Below are positions 23,501 through 34,384 of a stretch of DNA of 64,000 nt, in pieces. Each line of letters begins with the position of its first letter. Positions within the stretch are counted from its first letter, which is position 1. Source of the DNA: Spongilla lacustris (Eukaryota > Porifera > Demospongiae > Spongillida > Spongillidae). Location: the NCBI GenBank assembly GCA_949361645.1, contig OX442419.1, forward strand, positions 8,545,377 through 8,609,376, read 5' to 3'. Made by a program: the position numbers and the translations under genes. The notes under the pieces are model-generated. The model was not told the origin of the DNA. It ran no database searches and saw nothing but the letters and a program-made list of their open reading frames with translations.

Positions 23501-24689
23501 ATATTGGGTCGTTCAGGGACGGCAGTTCGTGAGAAAGCTCCTATATGAATGCAGGATTTGTAGGAGACATAGCTCCAAACCACTCACTGGCCCACCTCCT
23601 CCTTCGTTGCCTGATTTTCGTGTCCAGTCTTCGCCACCGTTCATGGTAACAGGGGTTGATTATGCAGGACCACTGTACTTGAAGAGTGGTGAGAAGGTTT
23701 GGTTCAGTTTGTTTACCTGTTGTGCAGTGAGGGCAGTTCATCTAGAGCTTGTTCCAGACTTGACGGCTAAGGCCTTTATATGCTGTCTGAAGCGGTTCTC
23801 TGGCAGACGTGGAATCCCACAGAGATTGGTGTCAGACAATAGCAAAACCTTCAGATCAGCAAGCAGGATCCTGTCGACTCTGAAAGGGGCACTTGAAGTG
23901 CAACAATATCTCAGGGACTCACACATCGAATGGTCCTTTATTCTAGAAAAGGCACCATGGTGGGGTGGATTTTACGAAAGACTCATTCAGTCAGTGAAAA
24001 GATGCCTGAGGAAAGTTATAGGGAAGGCCAAACTGTCATATGACGAGCTGATGACTACTTTGGTTGAAGTGGAGGCCACCCTCAACTCTCGTCCAATATC
24101 CTACTTCACATCAGAGGACTTTGAGGAGCCGTTAACACCCTCTCATTTACTAATAGGTCGACGTGTCATCACTCTACCTGATGTGGTGGTTACGCGTGAA
24201 GAGGACTCTGATTTCAAGGACACAGACACTAGAGTGGACCTGAATAGACGCATGCGATATCTGAGTCAGGTCATGGTAACGTTTTGGAAGAGATGGAGAT
24301 CCGAGTATCTTACTGCGCTCAGGGAGCGTCATGCATACGATCCAGGTCTAGGGAAGCCGCAGAGCAAGGTTGTGGTTGGAGATGTTGTTCTCATCTACGA
24401 TCCCCGAACTTTTTGGCGAATGGGTAAGGTGGAGACACTGTTAGAGAGTGCAGATGGAGCAGTGAGGGGAGCGTCCCTGCGAGTTATGTCCGGTTCCAAG
24501 TCTGCAGTACTACGTCGACCTATTCAACACCTCTATCCTCTGGAAAGTGCACCTCAGGTGTCTGATACTGAGAAGGAACCAGAGACTACTTCCAGTAGTC
24601 ACAGCATGGAGCCAGTTGTTAGCAGAAGATCCAACCCTCCCAGAGTCGCCGCTCAGTTAGCAAGATATAGGATTGAAGAACAGTTGTAG
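23475..24689 (+). pseudogene. BEL integrase frame
   Basis: This frame resumes directly after the second frameshift, although its first ATG is at 23529. It holds the CxxC half of the HHCC zinc finger (CRICRRH), and then the D,D,E catalytic residues in GVDYAGPLYLK, LVSDNSKTF and GGFYERLIQSVKRCL. The C-terminal domain has the BEL-type LLIGRRV and VVGDVVLIYDPR. It ends with TAG at 24687-24689, 29 bp before the polypurine tract. Family: it inserts the cDNA copy into host chromosomes. Confidence 0.95.
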
Positions 24690-24717
24690 GACTTCCTGTT
24701 GACTAGTGTAACTAGTC

Positions 24718-24727
24718 AAGGGGGGAG
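24718..24727 (+). promoter_or_regulatory. Polypurine tract
   Basis: AAGGGGGGAG abuts the 3' LTR, the normal place for plus-strand priming. Confidence 0.9.
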
Positions 24728-24893
24728 TGTCGGATATTAGTCCTAAGATTATTCATATGCTAATAATTGCATTCGTGCACGTGAGTATTATTATTGAGTT
24801 GGCGTTTGAGAACGGTCGAGTGCGTGGCGGAAAGAACGCTTAGAATCTACTAGAATCGCTCGTGGTATAGTCCCGAATAAGAAATATTCTACA
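24728..24893 (+). repeat. 3' LTR of the BEL element
   Basis: 166 bp, TG..CA ends, followed by the right target duplication CTGTT. Confidence 0.97.
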
Positions 24894-24898
24894 CTGTT

Positions 24899-25274
24899 GC
24901 TTTATATATAGAATCATGTATCAACAGAACGAGGATATAATATGTGGTGAGTCAAATTTTTTTTTTTGTGGATATTAATTTATTGTTCTTATTCTGTGCA
25001 GGTGCCTTGGATCGAATATATGCAGATTGCCGCCTCGGACTGTTAGTTTGTTGTTTTGTTGTACATGTGCAAAATGATAAAATTTTAAATCGACTAAACT
25101 GGATCGGGAACGAGGGGTGGGAGTGGTAGGAGGATAATATACGGAATAGGAAGCACTTAGTATACGGCCACAAAGTGAATTCAACGGTTTGCTAAGCAAC
25201 CACAAATGTCGCGTGATCGGTTATATTTGAATATACACACCTGCGTATATGGTTCTATACGCTGGTGCGTATAT
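24899..25274. other. Spacer between two transposons
   Basis: No gene recognised. The last 70 bp (TATATTTGAATATACAC and similar words) resemble the right flank of the next element and the repeat at 12019, so this may be half of an older AT-rich repeat. Confidence 0.4.
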
Positions 25275-25857
25275 TTAACACCGGATCCACGAGAATAGAT
25301 CGTTATTTTGCGGAAGTCACTTTTATGAAAAATTATTCGGAAAGTATCTGAATGATATAAAACATGTACAGTACAGTAATCCAACTCTCTGTATGATGAT
25401 TGGTGTAATTTTCAGCTTCGTATCTACCTCACGGGCTAGCCAGCATTAGTGCGAAGTGGAAGAGGTAAGAGCCGTCACCGTTAACGATGCACTTTTTTTC
25501 TGGGCTGTTTTACATGCTAAAAATTATTTCCTTAGTTACTTTAGAAATGGAATAAGGTCATTTCATTCCAAGATCGATGTTACATTCGTGTTTTTGACTA
25601 GAATTAGTGTTTCAAGACAAGGCATAATCTAACAGCGGTCTGGGGTGAGGAAATCGTCATAGCTCATGCGCAAAAACTTAATTTTGTACAGCCGGCAGGT
25701 ACTACGTTGCCGTTATTAATTTACAGCGCGCGCAACGAGCATTTCATAACAAGTCTAGATCTATGTGTACGAATTACTAGTATGTATGGGACAGAAGCAA
25801 TTGATTAGTGCATTCGCAGTAATAGAAATACAACCGTTATGACAGACAATAAGTTGA

Positions 25858-28800
25858 CTACACAGTAAACATGTGTTCTTCAACGCGCTTAATTAGTTCT
25901 GGCTTGTTACCGGATTTCTTTATGTTATAGTGGCTCAGATAAGCCTCTAGCTCCGGCTTTTTCCATGACAAAAGGTCCTTTGCAAGGTCAAGCTCCTCAA
26001 AGGACACTCTTGCCTTCTTCTTGGTACCAACTGACCCTTCAGATTGAGGCCTCTCACGTTTACGTTTACTGGTACTACAAGTTGGCACTTGGGTCATCCT
26101 GCCAATGGTTTGGTACACAACACGAATTTTCCCTGGTAGGGGAAGCTCACTTAATTTGATGACCTTTTGTGTCTCCATTTCTTCAAGCCTAGCAAATACA
26201 CCATCAGCAGATATTTTCACATTCCCTAGATCTTTGTTCTCACCAGCTTTCCAGCACTCATTAATGATAGTTTTAACTTTAGTTGTGAGCTCTGGGTGCA
26301 TATTCTTTCTGGTGTATGCCCATCCAGAATAGAAATTGGGCTCAAAAGTTGTAAATGGCATCTCATCACCTGTACCAATGAGGGATGCTTTTTGAATAGC
26401 GCCATGAACAGTGAGGTTCATTTGTGCCAAAAGTTTGTCGGCATGTCTCATAGCAATACTGAGGGCATCCAGACATTGCTGTGCTCCATCACATATGTGC
26501 TTATGTAGCAACTTTTGAGACTTAAAGTGATAGTGGCACTCTGAACACTGAGGATACAAAGCTTTTATCTGCCTCAATGCCTCCTCATGTTCACGTTGCT
26601 GTTCCATTTTCTGCAACTCCCGCTTGCTAGTACATTTAGTTCTCTTTGTGTATCGCTTCTTTTCCATCCTTACCTTTGTGCATGCATCATCATTATCACT
26701 ATTGAGTAACACTGTTACTCCTGTGAAATTGATGCCATCCTCACCCATTGGAGTAATGAGCGAGGATGCATGGCATGAAGGCAAATGTACACGGGCAGAT
26801 GGTATTGTCTGCCCAAGACAATTGTACAACAGAATGTTCTGCTGGTTAGAAGTATTATTTGTGATGTACTGGGCAACATAGAATTCTGAGATGCCTTTAA
26901 TGGAAGGGCATACGGCAGATCGATATGGAGCTTTGAAGTTAGGCTTTATCAGCAGTACAGTGGTGTTAATAGTTGACTTCTCCATCAGTGCCACTGCAAG
27001 CTGTTTTGGTGTGGATATCTTGCGTCGTCCCTCTCCCTGTGTCAAATAAGCTTCAACTTGGGTCTGCTGGTGAGAGAAGTGAGTGTCACAAACATCTTTT
27101 CCACTTTGTGCTTCATTGTGGTAGTATTGCCACAAGTTTGAAACCAGCAGCTGAGCAGACATGAGGCAAAATAAGTTTGGACTGCTTTCCAGCTAGATTT
27201 TTAGCATTGTCACTTTGAATGATTATCTTTTTTACATGGGGAAACCTAGATCTTAAAACATGAAATGCTGCCTCAAAGCATGACAGCACAACATTGGCAT
27301 CACATTTCTGCTCTCCTTGCACAATGCAATCAATGAAGTGTAGAGTTGGTTGGTCCTTTTCATGTACACTCAAATCATCATTAGACCCACTATTGTCATG
27401 CTCACTTCCGTCATCCTCCACCTCATGCTCACTTCCGTCATCCTCCACCTCATGCTCACTTCCCTCATCCTCCACCTCATGTTCACTTCCCTCATCCTCC
27501 ACCTCATGCTCACTTCCGTCATCCTCCACCTCATGCTCACTTCCCTCATCCTCCACCTCATGTTCACTTCCCTCATCCTCCACCTCATGCTCACTTCCGT
27601 CATCCTCCACCTCATGCTCACTTCCCTCATCCTCCACCTCATGCTCACTTCCCTCATCCTCCACCTCATGCTCACTTCCCTCATCCTCCACCTCATGCTC
27701 ACTTCCCTCATCCCAGGCCCCCACCTCATGCTCATTGCTCTCATCCTCCCAGGCCAATACCTCATGCTCATTGCTCTCATCCTCCATCTCATGCTCACTT
27801 CCCTCATCCTCCACCTCATGCTCACTTCCGTCATCCTCCACCTCATGCTCACTTCCCTCATCCTCCACCTCATGTTCACTTCCCTCATCCTCCACCTCAT
27901 GCTCACTTCCGTCATCCTCCACCTCATGCTCACTTCCCTCATCCTCCACCTCATGCTCACTTCCCTCATCCTCCACCTCATGCTCACTTCCCTCATCCTC
28001 CACCTCATGCTCACTTCCCTCATCCCAGGCCCCCACCTCATGCTCATTGCTCTCATCCTCCCAGGCCAATACCTCATGCTCATTGCTCTCATCCTCCATC
28101 TCATGCTCACTTCCCTCACCCTCCACCTCATGCTCATTGCTCTCATCCTCCACCTCATGCTCACTTTCCTCATCCTCCACCTCATTCTCACTTTCCTCAC
28201 CCCTCAACTCATGCTCATCAAGCTCACCCAGCAAATAACTATTACCTTCATCCCAATTGTCAATATTCATTGCCTCCATCTCATTCCGCAATCGTGCTTC
28301 ATCAGAGCTGAAATCTATTTCCACATAGAGTTTGTCAGTGCATGACGATGGACTGCTGATCACAGCCCTAGTCTCTGGCTTTATGAACACTCCAGCTCCC
28401 CACCACATCATTCCCTTCTTACCATAGTAAGAGTCACCTCCCTCTCGGAATCCTTTTGCAAGGAATTTTTGTTTGAAGTCATATACGATGTAGGCGGTGC
28501 TTGAATCCATCTCAGCAATGGCAAGTTTCATCCTATGGGCCTGTTGAGCAGCTTGCATCACATGAGCCATATACCTGTATGAGCGATGCTCACATTGGTG
28601 TATAGTTAGGAGTACATCGGCTAATTCAGACAGCTTGGTAGGGCTCCTATCAAGTTTCATGAGGGCTACATGCCTCAGCTTGTCAAAGAAGTGGAAGGGA
28701 CTTCTGCAGGCATTACACTCAAGGTGACCACCAGCCTTTGGGTTCTTGTTAGGCTTCCTGTGAGATGTCAGGTCCAGTGAGAATACAGGTGAGTGTGTTG

Positions 28801-30289
28801 TAGCACTGTTGCTGTTCTCTACCACAGATCCCTTAAACTGAGCACAACAGCTGAGCTGGCCTCTGATCATGCTTACTATGGCCTCCTGTATACCCGGATC
28901 ATCCAATTTGTCAGGCTGCGATACCAATTCTTCCAGTTCCTGATATGCTCGGAGCTGCTGAACTTCATGTTCTTGAGGTTGATGGGAGTAGTCACATTGA
29001 TCTTCTGTGTCCTCTGATGCCTTCACACCTTCCCTTGCATGCAAAGCATACCCGTAGCTAAGAAAGGTGTACACATCAGTGCGAAGACCACGTAGCTCAT
29101 TACGTAAGGTGTGGTCCACATCGGATAGAGGTGCAAGGATGTCAATCAACTAGTCCACAATGGAAAAGTTATCTATGTGAAAGTTCACCTTTATATAATC
29201 TACCCCTGCACGGGCTTCTTGTTGCTTTCCACCTCCAGTTATGTGTTTGGCTATGGTGTAAAACAATGACCTCCCAATTGGTGGCTTTCCAGGCATGGCG
29301 TCCTCATGCTTTGCAATGTAACCTGCATACATTGTTGCAATGTCATTCTTCAAAACAAGAGACCTCATAGCAAACACATTCTTGAGCTCTTTCCACTTTT
29401 CCTTTCTGTTTGGTGTACGCTTTTTAGCTTCCCATGCTAACCGGCCAATATTTTCATCACTATAGATGAATTCCACAGCAAATTCAATAACATCCTTGGG
29501 CACTCGAGGTTGTGTTTTGCTGAATTGTTGGATATTCATGCCATGAGTTAGGTACAGCTTATCGATTTTAGCCTGGAACATCACCCGAGCAGCATGGTCT
29601 TTGCTGAGTGTTAGCAACGATGCCACATATGCAGTGGGAACGTCAACAAAAGAAACAAGAAGCTTCCTAGCATTGTTGGATTTGAGCTGCTTCTTCTTCT
29701 TCTCTGCCTTTAGTATGTCCCTGATGGTGGTTGGTATTGTGGCTAGTGCTTGGGCATCCATGTTGACAGGATTTTCAGGTGATCCTACAAGAAATTGGAG
29801 GCTGAATGCCTTCTTTGAGCCCTCGTCGAGTCTCAAATTAGGTAGAAGCACATGTGCCCACGCCTTGACCCCTATCCAAAACACATTTTGTACTCGGTTC
29901 ATACAGGCATTGTCGATCTCGCTGTCCATCGCGCGTGTTACCTGCCTCCTCATTTCGACATGTGGAAGCGATCGTACGCTACGTTTGTGTTCATCGCAAC
30001 CCATCAGCTTCAGTACATCAAGAATGTGTTTTTGCGAGGATGTGTAGTTGCTGGGTCCTTCCGTTGTATCGATCTCTGCAGGAATCGATATCGGTTCATC
30101 AACAAAACTCATTCCGGTGGCTGCACGACGCTCGGGATTTGACCGATGTGGTGTTTCCTGCACCACACTTACCTTTTTAGGGCGACCACGCAAACGGGGT
30201 TGGCATGGACAACACTTTGTGCAACTTGTCCCAGCATCGCACTTGTCACACACGGGTTTCTTGTGCGTACGATAACAAGCGAGTGACAT
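25858..30289 (-). pseudogene. Transposase-like protein with AT-hook, acidic repeat and SAP motif (interrupted)
   Basis: From ATG 30289 the frame runs through TAG at 29150-29152, continues in the same frame to about 27125, then shifts by one base and ends at 25858. The intact product would be near 1480 residues. In order: a Cys cluster (CDKCDAGTSCTKCCPC) with an AT-hook-like RLRGRPKK; a helical region; a CxxC element (ECNACRSPFHFF); VYDFKQKFLAKGFREGG; a long acidic SEHEVEDEG repeat; IIQSDNAKN; VCDTHFSHQQTQV; and a C-terminal SAP-type DNA-binding motif (KDLLSWKKPELEAYLSHYNI). I infer that the D of DFKQKF, the D of SDNAKN and the D of CDTHF are the metal ligands of an RNase-H-fold transposase. 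Family unknown; the catalytic assignment is inference. Confidence 0.75.
27390..28215 (-). repeat. In-frame 27-bp minisatellite coding SEHEVEDEG
   Basis: About 28 units of 27 bp (minus strand: GAG/CAT/GAG-rich) encode an acidic nonapeptide. Units with VLAWEDESNEHEV and VGAWDEG recur 312 bp apart (27711 and 28023), showing a higher-order duplication. All units keep the reading frame. The array lies between the first two presumed catalytic Asp motifs of the transposase-like protein. Confidence 0.95.
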
Positions 30290-30703
30290 GTTTAGTGATG
30301 ACGTATTACGTCACTGCTGTATACTATATGACGGTCTGGGTACTAGGAAAGGTAAGTTTGTGTATTTGTGTATAAACTAAGCGTATTCTGAATGCAGTAT
30401 TAATGTGGCATCTATCTGAGACATAACATAATACAATAGTGCACTCAGAATTTTACTAAACGGCCCTTAAAAAAAGTGCATTTTTCCACTCGAGACAACC
30501 GGGATTTTGGAAACCGCGTCTGTTCAAACGAACGCAGGTTGCTGCGTACATTAGATGGGCGTTTGAAAATATCAACATAAGACTCAGGGAGAGTTGGGCT
30601 CTCGGAATATGTGTGTTAAAAAGTAAAAAACACGTTTCCGACTATTTTTCCAAAAAGGGTGTTCCGCCAAAAAAATGATCTATTCTCGTGGATCCGGTGT
30701 TAA

Positions 30704-31515
30704 GGTGTATATTCAAATATACGCTACAGAATACGCTATCGTATAACAAATGTTTTGCACAGCGAATTCTCTCCTCGGAATGTCATAAGACGAGTATGAT
30801 ATGTGGCTCGCAAAAATAGATATCGTATAATGAGATGCGGCTAGAATTTTTTTGGTGGCTAATACTAAATTACGGTATTGCTTAATATCCACTGTCCAGC
30901 CGCAAACACCCGTGACATGTAGTTTCTCAGTCTACGTTTATACAATGCGGTTTACTTAAGAAACCTTTTGATACTTAGCATAATTGCTTAAACTGAATAG
31001 TTTGCGCGTTCTTAAAATTGTTTTGCATGCGGAGCGTAATAATTGCATGACCAGCGTTATCGATCCAATTATGAGACCAAAAGCAGGTCTATAATTTTCA
31101 ATTGTTTCGAGGTGTTACTTTCCGTTGTTCCGAGCCCCCCTGTAACTCTAACTTGGAAAATCATAGTACCAAACAAGTATTAATTCGGCAGTAAGTTTCT
31201 AACTTGTCTTCTCTAGGTCCTTTTCATAACGGTTCCGCTAACAATTGTTATCATTTCATGGCACTTCAAAATCCTACATAGAGAGCTAGTAGTAACGAAC
31301 CAAGAAATCGAAGTTGCATGCAACATTAACAGCGAAATGAAGGGGGGGGGTGTGGGACGGACAACATATACTATAGGATATCGGTGGTTGCATGCTTTAA
31401 AAACTGATATTTTTCATTTTTGTTACTCTCTTAGTGAGAAGCAGTAGTGAAAATGAGTTCTAATACTAACAAAAGGATGCACGGATGTCCATTTGACGAA
31501 TGTACAGTGTTCGCT
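30704..31515. other. Intergenic, no supported gene
   Basis: The first 45 bp (to 30747) contain the inverse of GTTATACGATAGCGTAT, related to the repeat at 12019. The rest shows no coding or RNA feature. Confidence 0.45.
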
Positions 31516-31521
31516 GGCTAT

Positions 31522-31970
31522 TCAAGCATTGTAGAACACAAATAGCTGTTTTTCGGATCCATTCACCTGCGTTGTAGCTACAACTTGCTCACTCCTACCA
31601 CCAGCCTCCAAAGCTAAGCCGGTATCGACTGATTTGATGGTCACATACCGTGCCAATTGACCGAAAATCTCGGTACGAAGTTTCGTACCGCTCTCATTGA
31701 TAACAACTTGGTTGTCCTGTATAGAAAATTACAATATACATACCAATGTGGTCATTCAACACATACCACTATCGCAAGTTTTAGTTTGGGGGCGATTTTC
31801 GGCACCAGATAGAACGAATCCTCGGATATTGGTTCTTTAGCCCAATGCTGATTGTTATTGCCGGTGTATCGATATGTGATGACCTTTGTATTAACAGCAG
31901 TGCTGGATTGAAACACATCAAGAACCAAATTTCCTGATTGGTTGCTGGTAATGACGTAGTAGCGGCTCAT
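31522..31970 (-). CDS. Ricin-B-type beta-trefoil lectin, two exons, intact
   Basis: Exon 1 is 31767-31970 (68 codons) and exon 2 is 31522-31716 (64 codons plus stop). The 50-bp intron has GTATGT..CAG ends and is phase 0. The 132-residue product is the length of one beta-trefoil. The first repeat has YYVITSNQSGNLVLDVF and the Q-x-W signature NNNQHWAKE. The second starts LVPKIAPKLKLAIVDNQVV, and the third is YVTIKSVDTGLALEAGG ending near NGSEKQLFVFYNA. Family knowledge: this fold binds galactose-type sugars. There is no signal peptide, so it is a cytosolic lectin or leaves the cell by another route. The Q-x-W of repeats two and three is weak. It lies alone between repeats and has no enzymatic domain. 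Confidence 0.8.
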
Positions 31971-31979
31971 TTTTTTATG

Positions 31980-32240
31980 ATCCGATTCCGATTTTCTGAC
32001 TCAGTTATAGGCCTATACGCATTGTGATATCCCTTATATACTGAGCTGATGGTAGGGCAATGCAATAGATGCATGAATCAATTTGTATGCATTGCATCCT
32101 GCTACATTGTTCCCAGAAAAAACGGCAAGGATTCATGCATTCATCATGCTCACATCGGCGGTTTTGTGGTTATAAAGTGTAGTGTATTAAGTTAGGAACA
32201 ATGGATGGGCCCCTTAACTTTCATGAGCGCCCCCAGCATT
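31980..32240. other. 5' flank of the lectin gene
   Basis: No further feature supported; a TATA-like stretch (TATATAAGG on the minus strand) lies near 32031-32040. Confidence 0.3.
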
Positions 32241-32247
32241 TCTGGAA

Positions 32248-32407
32248 GGGGGGGGGGGGGGGGGGGGAGGGGCGCCATTTGACAGCCGAATACGACTTCG
32301 TTGGGGGGGGGGGGGGGGGGCCATGGCGCGCGCGCGCGCACACACACACACACACACACATACACTCACACACACACACACATGTACACCGCACACACAC
32401 ACACACA

Positions 32408-32463
<56 letters not shown>

Positions 32464-32470
32464 CACACAC
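32248..32470. repeat. G20 and G18 runs followed by GC and CA repeats
   Basis: Runs of 20 G (32248-32267) and 18 G (about 32303-32320) precede a GCGCGCGCGC block and an interrupted (CA)n tract to 32470. Open frames through here are artefacts. Confidence 0.95.
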
Positions 32471-32479
32471 CCGGGGAGT

Positions 32480-33470
32480 CACGGTCGTACCGACCGTTTG
32501 TAATTATAGAATGATCGTAAACATTACGGTATATATATCGTCACAAAAGATGCCATATGTTTGGCCCATCTAGAAAATCCAAAAACTATGTCTCCTTAAT
32601 AAAATCTAAGAAGTTCAGGGCATTTCATACGGCTTATATATGCATGGGGTTTACGCATATTATGATACATGTATAAAAACGCGTCACGTAACTTACCAAC
32701 GATAAATGTTATCGACTTCATATTCTTAGCATTTCATAATACACTATTTCTCTGTGGTAAAAACTGTTTGGAGTCTTGCACTTGCTCCGTGCCTGTATTG
32801 CAACGTCCGATACTCCTCCGGGTTCAGACATGTCATACCTTTCGACAACAGCCGCGCAAAGTTGGTACACGTTTCCCGCTCGAATCGCGCTGTTGTACGT
32901 GCGTGCATGCATTCACTGAAGCACATGAATATTCAAGTCAGTATTTCCTGTGGGTTCGTTCGACAATCGGCGGCGAGTGATGCTTGAATCTGACCGTCTT
33001 CTATGTAGATAAACGTACACCGAAGACGAGCTCATATAATATAAACCAGTTCAAAAGGTACGAATACGACGATCGATATTCAAGATAAATTCGAGGAGGA
33101 TGGGGAGATTTTGAACGGTATAGTGACGGTGGTTGTACCAGACGATGGTGGTTGTAGGGAGTAAGCAGCCGCTAAATCCCTAAAGACGCCACCAGGGCAC
33201 TCCTATTTCGCACTGCCTACCCTCCTGATTTTTACATCTCATATCCATACTTCCACCACTCGATTTTACCGCCATGACCAATGGCGTATTGGAAAACGCA
33301 TGTAAACAACTGCCTATCAGCTTCTACGCACTTTTGCTCTCAGCTCCTAAGCTGGGCTCATGCACATTTTTGCTCTCGGATCGTACACAATTTTGCTCTT
33401 GGCTCGTACGCAATTTTGCTCTCCACTCGTAGCAATTTTTGCTCTCCAACCGTTGCTCGTACGCGTGACC
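32480..33470. other. No supported gene
   Basis: Short frames around 32670-32990 overlap on both strands and have no domain. At 33340-33450 a TTTTGCTCTC..CGTACGCAA word is repeated about five times. Confidence 0.4.
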
Positions 33471-33484
33471 TACCGGGCCACCGT

Positions 33485-33845
33485 ACATGAAAGTGCCCTT
33501 GTGATGGAGATGACATGAACAGTGCTCTTGTGACGGAGATGACTTGAACAGTGCCCTTGTGACGGAGATGACTTGAACAGTGCCCTTGTGACGGAGTTGG
33601 CTTGAACGGGCCCTTGTGACGGAGATGACATGAACAGTGCCCTTGTGACGGAGATGACTTGAACAGTGCCCTTGTGACGGAGAAGGCTTGAACGGGCCCT
33701 TGTGATGGAGATGACATGAACAGTGCCCTTGTGACGGAGATGACTTGAACATTGTGATGGAGATAACATGAACGTGCCCTTGTGATGGAGATGACTTGAA
33801 CAAAGCCTTGTGATGGAGATGACATGAGCAGAGCCGGCGCCCTTG
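33485..33845. repeat. Minisatellite, 29-bp unit
   Basis: CAGTGCCCTTGTGACGGAGA plus TGACTTGAA is repeated about 11-12 times with variants. The unit is not a multiple of three, so all frames open across it without meaning. Confidence 0.93.
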
Positions 33846-34066
33846 TGACGTAAGTTTTAATAGGTGAAGACATTATACATTCAAGAGGTAACGTACTCAA
33901 ATATATATTCCTTTTTATGCCTCTCCGCCCACCACCAATTTTTTAATGATGTTACACTTACATTTTAAATAATAGAACAATGTCTCCCAAAACCTCCCCA
34001 CCATGCATGCAAGTATGGTTCGTTAAGTATAACGATGATAGATCGGGAAGATTAGCCTCGCAACTG

Positions 34067-34190
34067 GCAAGCCAGACCTACTTCGTTAATGCTTATTGAA
34101 TGGCGCAACGATCGTGGACTCACAATCGCGTAATACATGTATAGCGATCGTTGTGCCGCTCATGCAATAACGAAGTACGTGTAGGTCTGG
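34067..34190. repeat. Hairpin/foldback repeat, ~124 bp
   Basis: AAGCCAGACCTACTTCGTTA at the left and its inverse (TAACGAAGTACGTGTAGGTC plus TGGCTT) at the right form arms. They continue inward with GGCGCAACGATCG and CGATCGTTGTGCC. Probably a small MITE-like element. Confidence 0.75.
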
Positions 34191-34384
34191 CTTGAGAGAC
34201 TACAGGAAAGTCTGGAAGCATGAAATTCGTGTCGTGTATACTTATCTATCTGCTTTTAGCACGTTTCTACGCAATTATGCTCTGTTTTGAGACTTAAAAG
34301 TTCCAAACGTTGGTGCAATGCACAATGCAAGAACTGCTGCATGCACGTGCGTAGCATACTGCATGCAGATGTATGAAAGCAAAT

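Larger units (their letters stand above)
18844..24893 (+). mobile_element. BEL/Pao LTR retrotransposon, full length but defective
   Basis: Two 166-bp LTRs (18844-19009, 24728-24893) begin TGTCGGATATTAG, end TATTCTACA and differ at only two positions. A perfect 5-bp target duplication CTGTT flanks the element (18839-18843, 24894-24898). A primer-binding site follows the 5' LTR and a polypurine tract precedes the 3' LTR. The coding order is gag, aspartic protease, reverse transcriptase, RNase H, integrase, as in BEL/Pao. One in-frame TAG and two 1-nt frameshifts split the long frame, so this copy cannot make the whole polyprotein. The near-identical LTRs point to a recent insertion. Confidence 0.97.
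25279..30699 (-). mobile_element. 5.4-kb TTAA-flanked DNA transposon, family not recognised
   Basis: The two ends are inverse copies: CACCGGATCCACGAGAATAG plus ATC is identical over 23 bp, and similarity continues to about 45 bp. TTAA borders both ends (25275-25278 and 30700-30703), as a 4-bp target duplication. One long minus-strand gene fills the interior. TTAA is used by piggyBac and Kolobok elements, but the protein lacks the motifs I know for either. The gene has one in-frame stop and one frameshift, so this copy is defective though young-looking. Confidence 0.8.

Noticed and set aside
27294..28345. Plus-strand frames rich in CSLPSSSTS or ILHLMLTS
   Set aside because: They are the reverse of the 27-bp minisatellite in the minus-strand transposase gene; a repeat of a length divisible by three opens several frames at once.
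25279..30699. Calling the TTAA element piggyBac or Kolobok
   Set aside because: Only the target duplication agrees; I do not see the protein motifs of either group, so the family is left open.
33324..33900. Minus-strand His/Ser/Gln-rich frames
   Set aside because: All three frames are open across the 29-bp minisatellite, so this is repeat structure rather than coding.
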